Shown here: positions 1-7,291 of the stretch, one piece after another
Position numbering within the stretch: the first letter of the stretch is position 1
Layout: each line of letters opens with the position of its first letter
Origin: RGIG3528 sp045616485
GTDB lineage: Bacteria; Bacillota; Clostridia; Lachnospirales; Lachnospiraceae
NCBI GenBank assembly: GCA_045616485.1
Contig: JAZLGU010000005.1
Coordinates: 1-13,767 of the forward strand
Direction: 5' to 3'
DNA: 13,767 nt
Position numbers and translations under genes: made by a program
Notes under the pieces: model-generated
Seen by the model: the letters and a program-made list of their open reading frames with translations, nothing else
What the model was told of the DNA's origin: nothing
Database searches by the model: none

Positions 1-104
1 GAGTACTTTGCAGCGTGGCTTATTTTTTGTTCTCAGGCCGCAGCATACATCTCATGCGCCCATCCCGACACAGATGCCGCCAGGAAGGTGCGCTCCGCAG
101 GATG

Positions 105-162
105 TGACAGTGAGAAACGTCCCCGTGACAAAAAGTTGACAGTGAGAAACGTCCCCGTGACA
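105..162. repeat. Two direct copies of a 26-base intergenic repeat
   Basis: Two identical 26-base copies lie at 105-130 and 137-162, separated by six bases (AAAAGT). Each reads TGACAGTGAGAAACG followed by TCCCCGTGACA. The ends of each copy (TGACAG and CGTGACA) are weakly complementary. Short GC-rich repeats of this style (GGGGACG...TGTC) are scattered between genes in many Firmicutes, and some REP-like families are mobilised by Y1 (RAYT) transposases. No transposase is visible here, so that origin is inference. The copies sit about 100 bases before the lipoprotein gene and outside any convincing coding region. The first 104 bases of the window show nothing recognisable. Confidence 0.75.
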
Positions 163-217
163 CATTTTACCGAAATTTTATTTCGAATTAATTGAATGGT
201 AGGGGCTTTCAGTATAT

Positions 218-246
218 CCTTGCTGCATTATTATTTTGCAACAAGG
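218..246 (+). promoter_or_regulatory. Hairpin overlapping the ribosome site of the lipoprotein gene
   Basis: CCTTG (218-222) can pair with CAAGG (242-246), and TGCA (224-227) with TGCA (237-240), leaving a nine-base T/A loop and a single C/A mismatch. The right arm takes in the first half of the AAGGAAGG ribosome site at 243-250, so folding would partly hide it before the ATG at 259. The pairing is seen directly. A regulatory role, such as temperature or translational control, is inference. Confidence 0.35.
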
Positions 247-258
247 AAGGTGAAAAGT

Positions 259-2571
259 ATGAATAAAAAAATACTTATTGCACTTTTAATTTTTTCCATG
301 ATGCTTAGCAGTATAGCAGGCTGTGGTAATAAGAAGCAGGATACTCCGGAAATGCCCACAAAGACACCTACCGGTACTTCTGCCCCGTCCAAGACACCGG
401 AGCCTGATCCTTCCAAGGCGCCACAGACTCCCGGTCCTACCGATGAGGTAAAGCCCACGGAAGATACCAAGCCTACAGATGCACCCAAGCCCACGGTGGT
501 GCTGAAGGCAGAGGGCAGCGATATCAAGATAGAGGGAAGCTGTGCCGAGGCCTCCAAGGTAGAGGTTAAGCCTGTAGAAAAGACCACTGTTGAGGCCAAG
601 GCAGTAGACAGCCTCTTTAAAGAAACGAAGACCACGGTCGAGTCTTTTGATATCTCCATCCTGGATAACAAAGATGCAAAAGTTCAGCCTGACGGTGTGG
701 TGGAAGTATCCCTTCCCTTGAGTGATACCCTGAAGGCTGCCAAGGGGGACAGCTACAAGGTACTATACGTCAATGGTGATGTGATTAAGACCTTGGACTG
801 TACCGTAACAGATGGAGTACTGACCTTTAAGACTGACCATTTCAGCGTATACACCATCATAAAATACGAAGCTGCCGATGAGGCTGTTGTAAGCAAAATA
901 GAGGCACTGCCGGAGGATGAGATAGGGGCAGAAGAGCCTACGGTGACACCTGCACCCACCAATACACCTGTACCTACCGCTACCCCGGCGCCTACAAGTA
1001 CTCCTGTACCCACAGCTACAAGTACCCCTGTGCCTACCAATACTCCGGCGCCTACAAGTACACCCGTACCTACCGCTACCAAGGCGCCTACAAGTACACC
1101 TGTGCCTACCGCTACCAAGGCACCTACAAGTACACCCGTACCTACCGCTACCAAGGCGCCTACAAGTACCCCCGTGCCTACCGCTACCATGGTACCTACA
1201 AGTATCCCCAGCCCTGCACCTACCGAAAAAGTGACCATATATGAATTACCTATCGATATGAGTCTGTATTCAAGCTACAGCTCTGCCAATGGCGGAGTCG
1301 TCCTGGTACAGTCGGAAAACGGCTGGGGAGCTATGGACTGCCAGGGTAATATAATACTGGAGTGTCAGTATAACGGCCGGAGCTGGCAGTCTCCTACGGA
1401 TACAGGTTATTTCCTGCTAAGTGATGAAAAAGGCGTAAGATATGTTTTTGACAAGACAGGCAAGCAGATAGCGTCAGGCAAGGACATAGTGAATGTTTTC
1501 GGCTATTACTATGTTAAGCGCTATAGCGAGGGTGGTGATAGTATTCAATACGCCTTTGACCGCTATGAGTATTACAACTATGACAACCGGCTGGTATTGT
1601 CTACATATGGCAGCCGTTCATCTGATGCCGAGTATAACTTTGGTATAACAAATGTGCTGGGTGAAGAAAACGGAGTGCTGACTGTATACAATGAAGTGAC
1701 TATAGACGACTATGATGCTTCTGACGTAATAGCTACCAAAAAAGAAGAGATTCTCGGGTGGAGTGATGCAGAGGAGGACGAGATAATTGTCAGAGTCACC
1801 GCCATAAAGGGGCTCCTGGGTACCCTTGATAAAGATGGCAATGTTACCTGGAGAGAGATATACAGAGGACCCAAGTTTGTGAGCTATGGATACACAGATG
1901 CCTATTATGATAGAACAGAGCAGACAAATGATGGTTACTTCATGGAAGAGGGCATCGTTTATAATGTTATAGCACCTATATCCGGCTTCAATCATGGTTA
2001 TATAGCTATATTTGCCGGCTGGCAGCCTACTATGTTGGGAGGTATTGCCATTGACATCTATGATGCAGACCTGAACAAGATAGGTGGTACGCCACTGAAT
2101 GGATTTGGCGACTGGGATATAGAGGATGGACTGAGTCCGTTTTTCTCATCGTCAGCATATTTCTTCAATTATGGCGACCGTGTGATTATTAAGCACTATG
2201 ATTTGGAGAACTTTAACATCGACCGACCTGATGTGAAGGAGTACTGCCTTATCGACCCAAGGACCGGAAAGGCTGTCCTGACCAATGCGTCAATGTCATT
2301 TAATGACAACAATTCCGTAATTGTCACCGTGGATGGCAAGTGGGGCTACTATGATCTGGATGGCAATGTCATAAAGATGTATGATGATGCCACCAATATA
2401 AAAAACGGATGCGGCGCAGTCATTATTGATGGCAAGGTAGTCCTTATTGACTATAATTTCGAAGCCATAAAGACAATCGGCGACGGTACCGGTGTCACAA
2501 AGTACGGAGATTTGCTCAAGGTAAAGACTGCAAACGGCTACAAGTACTATTATGTAAAAGTGAATAACTAG
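259..2571 (+). CDS. Surface lipoprotein with Pro/Thr-rich linker and WG-type repeats
   Basis: The predicted product is a 770-residue secreted lipoprotein of unknown function. The ATG at 259 is chosen over an upstream in-frame ATG at 196 because AAGGAAGG lies eight bases before it and the protein then starts with a proper signal peptide. That peptide has MNKK, a hydrophobic stretch at residues 5-20, and the lipobox IAGC with Cys22 as the lipidation site. Residues 23-79 are Pro/Thr/Lys-rich. Residues 80-200 form a beta-rich domain ending in TFKTDHFSVY, a pattern common in Firmicute surface proteins. Residues 227-322 are a Pro/Thr-rich linker with 12-residue tandem repeats. The C-terminal half has WG-like repeats, for example ENGWGAMDCQGN near residue 356 and DGKWGYYDLDGN near 695, suggesting a beta-repeat fold. 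It is probably anchored in the outer leaflet of the membrane and spans the wall through the linker. No catalytic motif is seen. Confidence 0.85.
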   Translation: MNKKILIALLIFSMMLSSIAGCGNKKQDTPEMPTKTPTGTSAPSKTPEPDPSKAPQTPGPTDEVKPTEDTKPTDAPKPTVVLKAEGSDIKIEGSCAEASKVEVKPVEKTTVEAKAVDSLFKETKTTVESFDISILDNKDAKVQPDGVVEVSLPLSDTLKAAKGDSYKVLYVNGDVIKTLDCTVTDGVLTFKTDHFSVYTIIKYEAADEAVVSKIEALPEDEIGAEEPTVTPAPTNTPVPTATPAPTSTPVPTATSTPVPTNTPAPTSTPVPTATKAPTSTPVPTATKAPTSTPVPTATKAPTSTPVPTATMVPTSIPSPAPTEKVTIYELPIDMSLYSSYSSANGGVVLVQSENGWGAMDCQGNIILECQYNGRSWQSPTDTGYFLLSDEKGVRYVFDKTGKQIASGKDIVNVFGYYYVKRYSEGGDSIQYAFDRYEYYNYDNRLVLSTYGSRSSDAEYNFGITNVLGEENGVLTVYNEVTIDDYDASDVIATKKEEILGWSDAEEDEIIVRVTAIKGLLGTLDKDGNVTWREIYRGPKFVSYGYTDAYYDRTEQTNDGYFMEEGIVYNVIAPISGFNHGYIAIFAGWQPTMLGGIAIDIYDADLNKIGGTPLNGFGDWDIEDGLSPFFSSSAYFFNYGDRVIIKHYDLENFNIDRPDVKEYCLIDPRTGKAVLTNASMSFNDNNSVIVTVDGKWGYYDLDGNVIKMYDDATNIKNGCGAVIIDGKVVLIDYNFEAIKTIGDGTGVTKYGDLLKVKTANGYKYYYVKVNN
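1045..1188 (+). repeat. 36-base tandem repeats within the lipoprotein gene
   Basis: Four near-identical 36-base units begin at 1045, 1081, 1117 and 1153. A decayed fifth unit follows at 1189-1224, and related, less regular sequence runs from 937. Each unit encodes a version of KAPTSTPVPTAT. Differences between units are mostly synonymous: CCT-GTG alternates with CCC-GTA in successive copies, which suggests expansion in two-unit blocks. Such a repeat can change length by slippage or recombination without shifting the frame. Confidence 0.85.
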
Positions 2572-2667
2572 TGTTTTTCACATTGCAGTTTCCCTCGGCG
2601 CAGCTGCCTAAGTGCCCAAAAAACCAACAGTTTTCAAATATTGTCTAGTTTTTTTAGAAAAAAGTAA

Positions 2668-2695
2668 TTGTTTTATCTTACAAAAATGATACACT
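2668..2695 (+). promoter_or_regulatory. Possible promoter of the ATP synthase operon
   Basis: TTGTTT (2668-2673), a 16-base spacer and TACACT (2690-2695) preceded by TGA form a weak -35 with an extended -10 (TGnTAnnnT). The region 2630-2690 is very AT-rich, as expected upstream of a promoter. If real, transcription would start near 2702. The left arm of the adjacent inverted repeat would then overlap the -10 as DNA rather than be fully included in the RNA. The match is modest and no better candidate was found. Confidence 0.3.
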
Positions 2696-2756
2696 TGAGT
2701 ATATGGCTTTGGAGGCCTTGATTTTAAAGGCTTCCGGCGCATGCACTCAAGTGTAT
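2689..2756 (+). promoter_or_regulatory. Long inverted repeat/hairpin just before atpZ
   Basis: ATACACTTGAGT (2689-2700) is perfectly complementary to ACTCAAGTGTAT (2745-2756). Nested inside, GGAGGCCTT (2711-2719) pairs with AAGGCTTCC (2727-2735) with one G-U pair and a seven-base loop. A few pairs between 2702-2708 and 2736-2743 nearly join the two stems. The T-rich TTCTTATTTT follows at 2756-2765, and the AGGGG ribosome site of atpZ follows at 2767-2770. It could be a terminator/attenuator, a leader structure protecting the mRNA, or a dyad operator. Because it ends about 20 bases before the atpZ start, no separate promoter fits downstream of it, so any termination here would affect the operon. 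Confidence 0.6.
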
Positions 2757-2775
2757 TCTTATTTTAGGGGTAGAT

Positions 2776-3141
2776 ATGGGGGAGCGTAGACGAGGAAAAG
2801 TGGGAGAGGCCTTCGTGCTGATCCTTCAGATAGGACTGGCTATGATGGTGGCGGTAGGGCTGATGGTAGCCCTGGCGGTGTTCCTGAACAGCCGATTTGA
2901 TACGGTCTGGTTTATGCCCCCACTTCTCATCCTGGGCTTCGCAGGAGGCGTGAGAGCAGCCTGGAATCTGGTACAGGGCTTTCTAAAAAGCGATGGCAGC
3001 CCGGACAGAAAAGCCTATGACCGCATAAGAAAGCTGGAAAAAGAACGAAGACAAGCTGCAAAGGCCATGAAAGAGGCAAGTGGCACCAGCGAGACAGAAG
3101 GGGCAAGTGAGCACAAAATTGAAGTCTATAAAAGAAAGTGA
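2776..3141 (+). CDS. atpZ: AtpZ-like small membrane protein of the ATP synthase operon
   Basis: This 121-residue protein has two predicted membrane helices, at about residues 13-37 (LILQIGLAMMVAVGLMVALA) and 45-68 (FMPPLLILGFAGGVRAAWNL), and a charged C-terminal tail rich in Lys/Glu. The two-helix layout and position at the head of the operon match the AtpZ/ATPase_gene1 family. In other bacteria that family works with AtpI in assembly or stability of the Fo sector, and it has been proposed to form a small ion channel. The ATG at 2776 has AGGGG five bases upstream. The reading frame overlaps the start of atpI, suggesting translational coupling. Family membership is inferred from layout and general sequence pattern; sequence conservation in this family is low. 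Confidence 0.7.
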   Translation: MGERRRGKVGEAFVLILQIGLAMMVAVGLMVALAVFLNSRFDTVWFMPPLLILGFAGGVRAAWNLVQGFLKSDGSPDRKAYDRIRKLEKERRQAAKAMKEASGTSETEGASEHKIEVYKRK

Positions 3142-3544
3142 ATGGGTGACAGATAAAGGCCGCAGGACGCTTTTAGACCTGATCCTGGGTATAGTAGCCT
3201 TTGACATCCTGGCCCTCATTCCCATCTTTTTTCTCAAAAATAAATTACCGTATTTTCTCGGCATGGTGCTGGGCTGCATGGTGGCGGTCTTCATGAGCGT
3301 CCACATGTATAGTACCCTGGAAAAAGCATTGCTTTTAGACTCCAAGGGCGCCAAGCACAAGACCAGACTGGGGGCATTCCTTAGAATGCTGCTCATGGCA
3401 GGAGCCCTTATTGCAGCGGCACTTCTGCCGGACTACATATCCCTTATAGCTACCATGATAGGGATATTCGCTTTGAAGGTGGCGGCTCTCATACAGCCGT
3501 TTACTGATATATTAGTACTTAAAATAACAGGCAAAGGAGGGTGA
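3107..3544 (+). CDS. atpI: ATP synthase assembly protein AtpI (subunit I)
   Basis: This is a polytopic membrane protein of about 145 residues with four predicted helices: two between LLDLILGIVAFDILALIP and LGMVLGCMVAVFMSVHMY, and two in the C-terminal half (LRMLLMAGALIAAALLP, then IATMIGIFALKVAALIQPF). The length, the layout and the place between atpZ and atpB match the ATP synthase I family. In some bacteria, including Acetobacterium, AtpI helps the c-ring assemble. The start is uncertain. GTG at 3107 is preferred because AGAAGGGG lies just upstream, though the gap is only three bases. GTG at 3080 and GTG at 3146 are alternatives in the same frame. With the chosen start it overlaps atpZ by 35 bases. 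Its stop codon lies within the start region of atpB. Confidence 0.75.
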   Translation: MSTKLKSIKESEWVTDKGRRTLLDLILGIVAFDILALIPIFFLKNKLPYFLGMVLGCMVAVFMSVHMYSTLEKALLLDSKGAKHKTRLGAFLRMLLMAGALIAAALLPDYISLIATMIGIFALKVAALIQPFTDILVLKITGKGG

Positions 3545-3549
3545 CAAAA

Positions 3550-4311
3550 GTGGAACTTGGGAGCGTAATACGAACTCTCAGCTTTTTAGATGCCGGAGCA
3601 CAGGATGAAGAATTAAGTCTTGGTGTAGACGGCCTGGTAAAGCTTGACTTGTTCGGAAATACCGCCTGGATTACCACCTCGCATGTTAATTTATTAATAA
3701 TAGTTGTAGTTATTTGCGTCTTAGCACTTATCGCCAACAGAGCTATTAGAAAAGCTAACATCGATGAGGTTCCCGGACCGTTCCTTTCCATCATTGAGAC
3801 CATCGTTGATGCTGTGGATGGACTGACCAGAAACAACATGGGCGAAAAGCACGGTGGCAAGTTTTCAAATTACATAGGTACACTGTTTACCTATCTCATA
3901 TTTGCAAATCTGTCCGGTCTTTTCGGCCTGCGTGCACCTACTGCGGATTACGGTTTTCCGCTGGGTCTGGCACTGATTACCTTTGTAATCATCCACTACA
4001 ACGGCTTCAAGTACGAGAAAGCGATGCATATCGGCAAGCTGTTTCAGCCTGTCGTGCTGACCCCCATCAACATTATCGGTGAGGTGGCGACTCCATTATC
4101 CATGTCGCTCCGTCTCTTCGGTAACGTAATGAGTGGTACGGTTATGCTGGCACTTCTCTACGGACTGTTGCCAAATGTTTTAAAGCTGTGCATATCCCCT
4201 GCGTTCGGTGTGCTTCACGCATACTTTGACGTTTTCTCGGGATGTATTCAGTCATACGTTTTCTGTATGCTGACTATGGTATTTACAGCGCAGTGCTTCG
4301 GTGAGGATTGA
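3550..4311 (+). CDS. atpB: F-type ATP synthase subunit a
   Basis: Subunit a is the membrane stator that carries ions to and from the c-ring. The protein has 253 residues. GTG at 3550 is chosen because AAAGGAGG at 3533-3540 lies nine bases upstream; the in-frame GTG at 3541 would leave no gap. Helices are visible at about residues 46-65, 106-128, 138-152 and in the C-terminal 85 residues. The family hallmark SLRLFGN places the essential arginine at Arg188, equivalent to Arg210 of E. coli, which faces the c-subunit carboxylate. The C-terminus (YVFCMLTMVFTAQCF) is also typical. It follows atpI directly, the latter's stop lying six bases before this start, which points to coupled translation. Confidence 0.95.
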   Translation: MELGSVIRTLSFLDAGAQDEELSLGVDGLVKLDLFGNTAWITTSHVNLLIIVVVICVLALIANRAIRKANIDEVPGPFLSIIETIVDAVDGLTRNNMGEKHGGKFSNYIGTLFTYLIFANLSGLFGLRAPTADYGFPLGLALITFVIIHYNGFKYEKAMHIGKLFQPVVLTPINIIGEVATPLSMSLRLFGNVMSGTVMLALLYGLLPNVLKLCISPAFGVLHAYFDVFSGCIQSYVFCMLTMVFTAQCFGED

Positions 4312-4372
4312 TGGAACGGAAAAACAAAAAGTACAAACAGTTATGAAAAATTCACTATGGAGGAATTAATGT

Positions 4373-4642
4373 ATGAACAGTAACATTACAGACAGAGGTT
4401 TAATCCTGGCATGTTCAGCTATCGGTGCAGGTATCGCAATGATCCCCGGTATCGGACCTGGTATTGGTCAGGGTATCGCAGCAGGTCTTGGTGCAAATGC
4501 AGTAGGACGTAATCCCGGAGCAAAGGGCGACATCATGTCCACCATGCTTCTTGGTCAGGCCGTAGCCGAGACAACAGGTCTTTACGGCTTCGCAACAGCT
4601 ATCATTCTGATGTTTGCTAACCCTCTTATCGGTAAGCTGTGA
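4373..4642 (+). CDS. atpE: F-type ATP synthase subunit c with Na+-binding signature
   Basis: The protein is an 89-residue hairpin of two membrane helices that forms the rotor ring. Helix 1 has the Gly-rich run GIGPGIGQGIAAG, the polar loop is GRNPGAKGD (residues 45-53), and helix 2 carries the ion-binding carboxylate Glu66 in GQAVAETTGLY. Compared with the structurally defined Na+ c-ring of Ilyobacter tartaricus (Q32, V63, E65, S66, T67, Y70), this protein has Q33, V64, E66, T67, T68 and Y71. All ligands are present, with Thr replacing Ser as in Acetobacterium c subunits. Na+ coupling is therefore a strong inference. GGAGG at 4359-4363 sits nine bases before the ATG. An out-of-frame ATG at 4369 overlaps. 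The 61-base leader is A-rich and apparently unstructured, suiting high output of this multicopy subunit. Confidence 0.96.
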   Translation: MNSNITDRGLILACSAIGAGIAMIPGIGPGIGQGIAAGLGANAVGRNPGAKGDIMSTMLLGQAVAETTGLYGFATAIILMFANPLIGKL

Positions 4643-4671
4643 TAAGGATAAATTAAAGGAGGCCGAAATAA

Positions 4672-5220
4672 ATGAACCAATTTATATTATTGGAAGGCGG
4701 TATCAATAACCGTATTTTCGGACTCGATTTTCAGTTAGGCTTTGATGCTTTTGTACAGATGTTGGCAGTAGGATTTCTTTTCTTTTTCCTCTCCTTCGTC
4801 CTCTGGAATCCTGCCAGAAACATGATCCAGAAAAGACGTGACAAGATCAAGGAAGAGATGGAAACAGCAAAGAACAATCTTGAGTCTGCCACAGCTATGA
4901 AGGCCGAGTACGACGAAAAGCTTAAAAATGCCGACAAGGACGTGGAAGACATTCTTTCTGAGGGCCGTAAAAAAGCTCTTTCAAGAGAGAACGAAATCGT
5001 GGCTGAGGCCAACGAGGAAGCTAAGAGAATCCGCGACAGAGCCGAGCGTGAAATCGAACTGGAAAAGAGTAAGGCAAGGGATGAGCTGAAGCAGGAGATG
5101 ATTACAGTTGCAGGCGCCATCGCAGGCAAGTTTGTAGCAGAGAAGCTGGATGCAGATGCCCAGGCCGGACTCATCAATGACGCACTTAATGAAATGGGTG
5201 AGGATACATGGCAAAATTAA
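4672..5220 (+). CDS. atpF: F-type ATP synthase subunit b
   Basis: Subunit b is the peripheral stalk that holds F1 to the membrane stator. The 182-residue protein has a short N-terminal segment, one membrane helix at about residues 26-45 (FVQMLAVGFLFFFLSFVLW), then a long, highly charged helix rich in Lys, Glu and Ala to the C-terminus, consistent with the dimeric coiled coil of the family. WNPARNMIQKRRDKI right after the membrane helix is typical. AAAGGAGG at 4655-4662 lies nine bases before the ATG. The 3' end overlaps atpH by 13 bases. Confidence 0.94.
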   Translation: MNQFILLEGGINNRIFGLDFQLGFDAFVQMLAVGFLFFFLSFVLWNPARNMIQKRRDKIKEEMETAKNNLESATAMKAEYDEKLKNADKDVEDILSEGRKKALSRENEIVAEANEEAKRIRDRAEREIELEKSKARDELKQEMITVAGAIAGKFVAEKLDADAQAGLINDALNEMGEDTWQN

Positions 5221-5750
5221 TCTCAAAAACCTACGGAGATGCACTTTTTGAACTGGCGCTGTCAGGCAATAAAGTGGACGACATCTTTGAACAGTCGTCC
5301 GTGCTTCTTACCTGTGTGAATGAGAATCCGGAGCTCATTAACCTGCTTACCAATCCCAAGCTTACCAAGGAAGAAAAGCATACGGTAGTGGAAAAGTCCT
5401 TCAAGGGTACTTTTGACGACGATATCGTAGGCCTGCTCCAGGTAATCGTGGAAAAGGACAGAGCAAAGGACACCGGTGCCGTTCTCACACATTTTAAGAA
5501 CCGCGTGTACGAATACAGAAAAACCGGTATAGTGACTGTGACATCAGCAACAGAGCTTACTGATGCCCAGAAAAACCAGATACAAGCTAAGCTGTTAGCG
5601 ACTACGGGCTACAACAGTCTTATCATCGAATGGAAGGTGGATCCCTCTTTTATCGGCGGTATGACCATCCGTATAGGCGACAAGGTAGTGGACTCCACTG
5701 TGAAAAACAAGTTGGACAAGCTTACCAACCAGCTTAGAAAAGCAAACTAA
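5208..5750 (+). CDS. atpH: F-type ATP synthase subunit delta
   Basis: Delta (OSCP family) caps the alpha3beta3 head and joins it to the b stalk. The 180-residue length is normal. The N-terminal helical domain begins KTYGDALFELALSGNKVDDI, matching the YAxALFELA pattern of the family. The C-terminal portion has the conserved GGMTIRIGDKVVDSTVKNKLDKL, a hallmark of delta subunits. The ATG at 5208 lies inside the last codons of atpF, with GGGTGAGG at 5196-5203 four bases upstream, so translation is probably coupled to atpF. Confidence 0.94.
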   Translation: MAKLISKTYGDALFELALSGNKVDDIFEQSSVLLTCVNENPELINLLTNPKLTKEEKHTVVEKSFKGTFDDDIVGLLQVIVEKDRAKDTGAVLTHFKNRVYEYRKTGIVTVTSATELTDAQKNQIQAKLLATTGYNSLIIEWKVDPSFIGGMTIRIGDKVVDSTVKNKLDKLTNQLRKAN

Positions 5751-5772
5751 TTGAAAGGTAGGTGCTTATATC

Positions 5773-7275
5773 TTGAATTTAAGACCTGAAGAAATAAGTT
5801 CAGTAATTAAAGAGCAGATCAAAAATTACTCAACAAAGCTTGAAGTGTCCGAAGTGGGCACAGTAATTCAGGTTGCAGACGGTATTGCACGTATCCATGG
5901 ACTTGAAAAAGCAATGCAGGGCGAGCTCCTGGAGTTCCCGGGCGAGGTGTACGGCATGGTACAGAACCTCGAGGAGGACAACGTAGGTGCAGTTCTTTTG
6001 GGTGATTCCCGTAGCATATCTGAAGGCGACACAGTAAAGACTACAGGCCGAGTAGTAGAAGTACCTGTAGGCGACGCTATGCTGGGTCGTGTAGTAAATG
6101 CTCTGGGTCAGCCTATCGACGGTAAGGGCCCTGTAGAGACTACCAAATTCAGACCTATTGAAAGAGTAGCTCCCGGCGTTATCAAGAGAAAGTCCGTAGA
6201 TACCCCTCTGCAGACAGGAATTAAAGCTATTGACTCCATGGTTCCTATCGGACGTGGACAAAGAGAGCTCATTATCGGTGACCGTCAGACAGGTAAGACA
6301 GCCATCGCAATCGATACAATCATCAATCAGAAGGGCCAGAACGTAAAATGTATTTACGTTGCTATCGGTCAGAAGCAGTCTACAGTAGCTGCCCTGGTGA
6401 CTACTCTCGAAGAGTACGGCGCTATGGACTACACCACAGTAGTAGCTGCTACAGCATCCGAGCTGGCACCTCTTCAGTACATCGCACCATACAGTGGATG
6501 TGCTATCGGTGAGGAGTGGATGGAGAACGGCGACGACGTACTTATCATCTATGATGACTTAAGTAAGCATGCCGCTGCATACCGTACCCTCTCCCTCCTC
6601 TTAAAGCGTCCACCGGGACGTGAGGCATACCCTGGTGACGTTTTCTACCTGCACTCAAGACTTTTGGAAAGAGCAGCCAGACTTTCTGACTCTCTGGGCG
6701 GTGGTTCCCTTACCGCACTTCCTATCATTGAGACTCAGGCAGGCGACGTATCCGCTTACATTCCTACCAACGTAATCTCCATCACAGATGGTCAGATCTA
6801 CCTGGAGTCCGAGATGTTCAACTCCGGCTTCCGTCCGGCTGTTAACGCAGGTCTCTCCGTATCTCGAGTAGGTGGTAGCGCCCAGATTAAGGCTATGAAG
6901 AAAATCGCAGGTCCTATCCGTATTGACCTTGCTCAGTACAGAGAGCTGGCATCCTTTGCCCAGTTCGGTAGTGACCTGGATGCAGATACAAAAGAAAAGC
7001 TGGCTCAGGGTGCCCGCATCAAGGAGATCCTGAAGCAGCCTCAGTACAAGCCAATGCCTGTAGAAAAGCAGATCATCATCATCTATGCAGCTACAAAGAA
7101 GTATCTCCTGGATATTCCTGTAGAAAAAGTGCTGGAGTTCGAGCATGATCTCTTCGAATACATTGACACCAAATATCCTGAAATTCCGGCTGCTATTCGC
7201 GATGAAAAGGTTATTTCCGACGCTACAGAGGAAAAGCTGATTGCGGCTATCAAGGAATGCAAGGCACAATTCTAA
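5773..7275 (+). CDS. atpA: F-type ATP synthase subunit alpha
   Basis: Alpha is the non-catalytic nucleotide-binding subunit of the F1 head. The 500-residue protein begins MNLRPEEISSVIKEQI, the usual N-terminus of the family, which fixes the start at an unusual TTG codon (5773). GAAAGGTAGGTG at 5753-5764 lies upstream at normal spacing. An N-terminal beta-barrel is followed by the nucleotide-binding domain with Walker A GDRQTGKT at residues 169-176 and the DDLSKHA motif. The arginine finger, in SVSRVGG, is Arg365. The C-terminal helical domain closes the protein. It starts 22 bases after atpH and ends 16 bases before atpG. Confidence 0.97.
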   Translation: MNLRPEEISSVIKEQIKNYSTKLEVSEVGTVIQVADGIARIHGLEKAMQGELLEFPGEVYGMVQNLEEDNVGAVLLGDSRSISEGDTVKTTGRVVEVPVGDAMLGRVVNALGQPIDGKGPVETTKFRPIERVAPGVIKRKSVDTPLQTGIKAIDSMVPIGRGQRELIIGDRQTGKTAIAIDTIINQKGQNVKCIYVAIGQKQSTVAALVTTLEEYGAMDYTTVVAATASELAPLQYIAPYSGCAIGEEWMENGDDVLIIYDDLSKHAAAYRTLSLLLKRPPGREAYPGDVFYLHSRLLERAARLSDSLGGGSLTALPIIETQAGDVSAYIPTNVISITDGQIYLESEMFNSGFRPAVNAGLSVSRVGGSAQIKAMKKIAGPIRIDLAQYRELASFAQFGSDLDADTKEKLAQGARIKEILKQPQYKPMPVEKQIIIIYAATKKYLLDIPVEKVLEFEHDLFEYIDTKYPEIPAAIRDEKVISDATEEKLIAAIKECKAQF

Positions 7276-7291
7276 ACGGGAGCGTGATTAA

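Noticed and set aside
1..195. Frame open from the window edge to the stop at 193-195
   Set aside because: It runs straight through both 26-base intergenic repeats, has no recognisable protein pattern and no codon bias like the neighbours. It is most likely chance, though a gene end from outside the window cannot be fully excluded.
753..1238. - strand open frame with Gly/Val-rich repeats
   Set aside because: It is the antisense reading of the Pro/Thr tandem repeats. The + strand frame has a signal peptide, lipobox and ribosome site.
2581..2660. Terminator for the lipoprotein gene
   Set aside because: Only weak, interrupted pairings (CAC-GCAG with CTGC-GTG, and AAAAC with GTTTT) are present, and none is a GC-rich stem followed directly by a T-run.
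4312..4372. Regulatory structure between atpB and atpE
   Set aside because: The spacer is A-rich and I see no stable stem; it appears to be an open leader for atpE translation.
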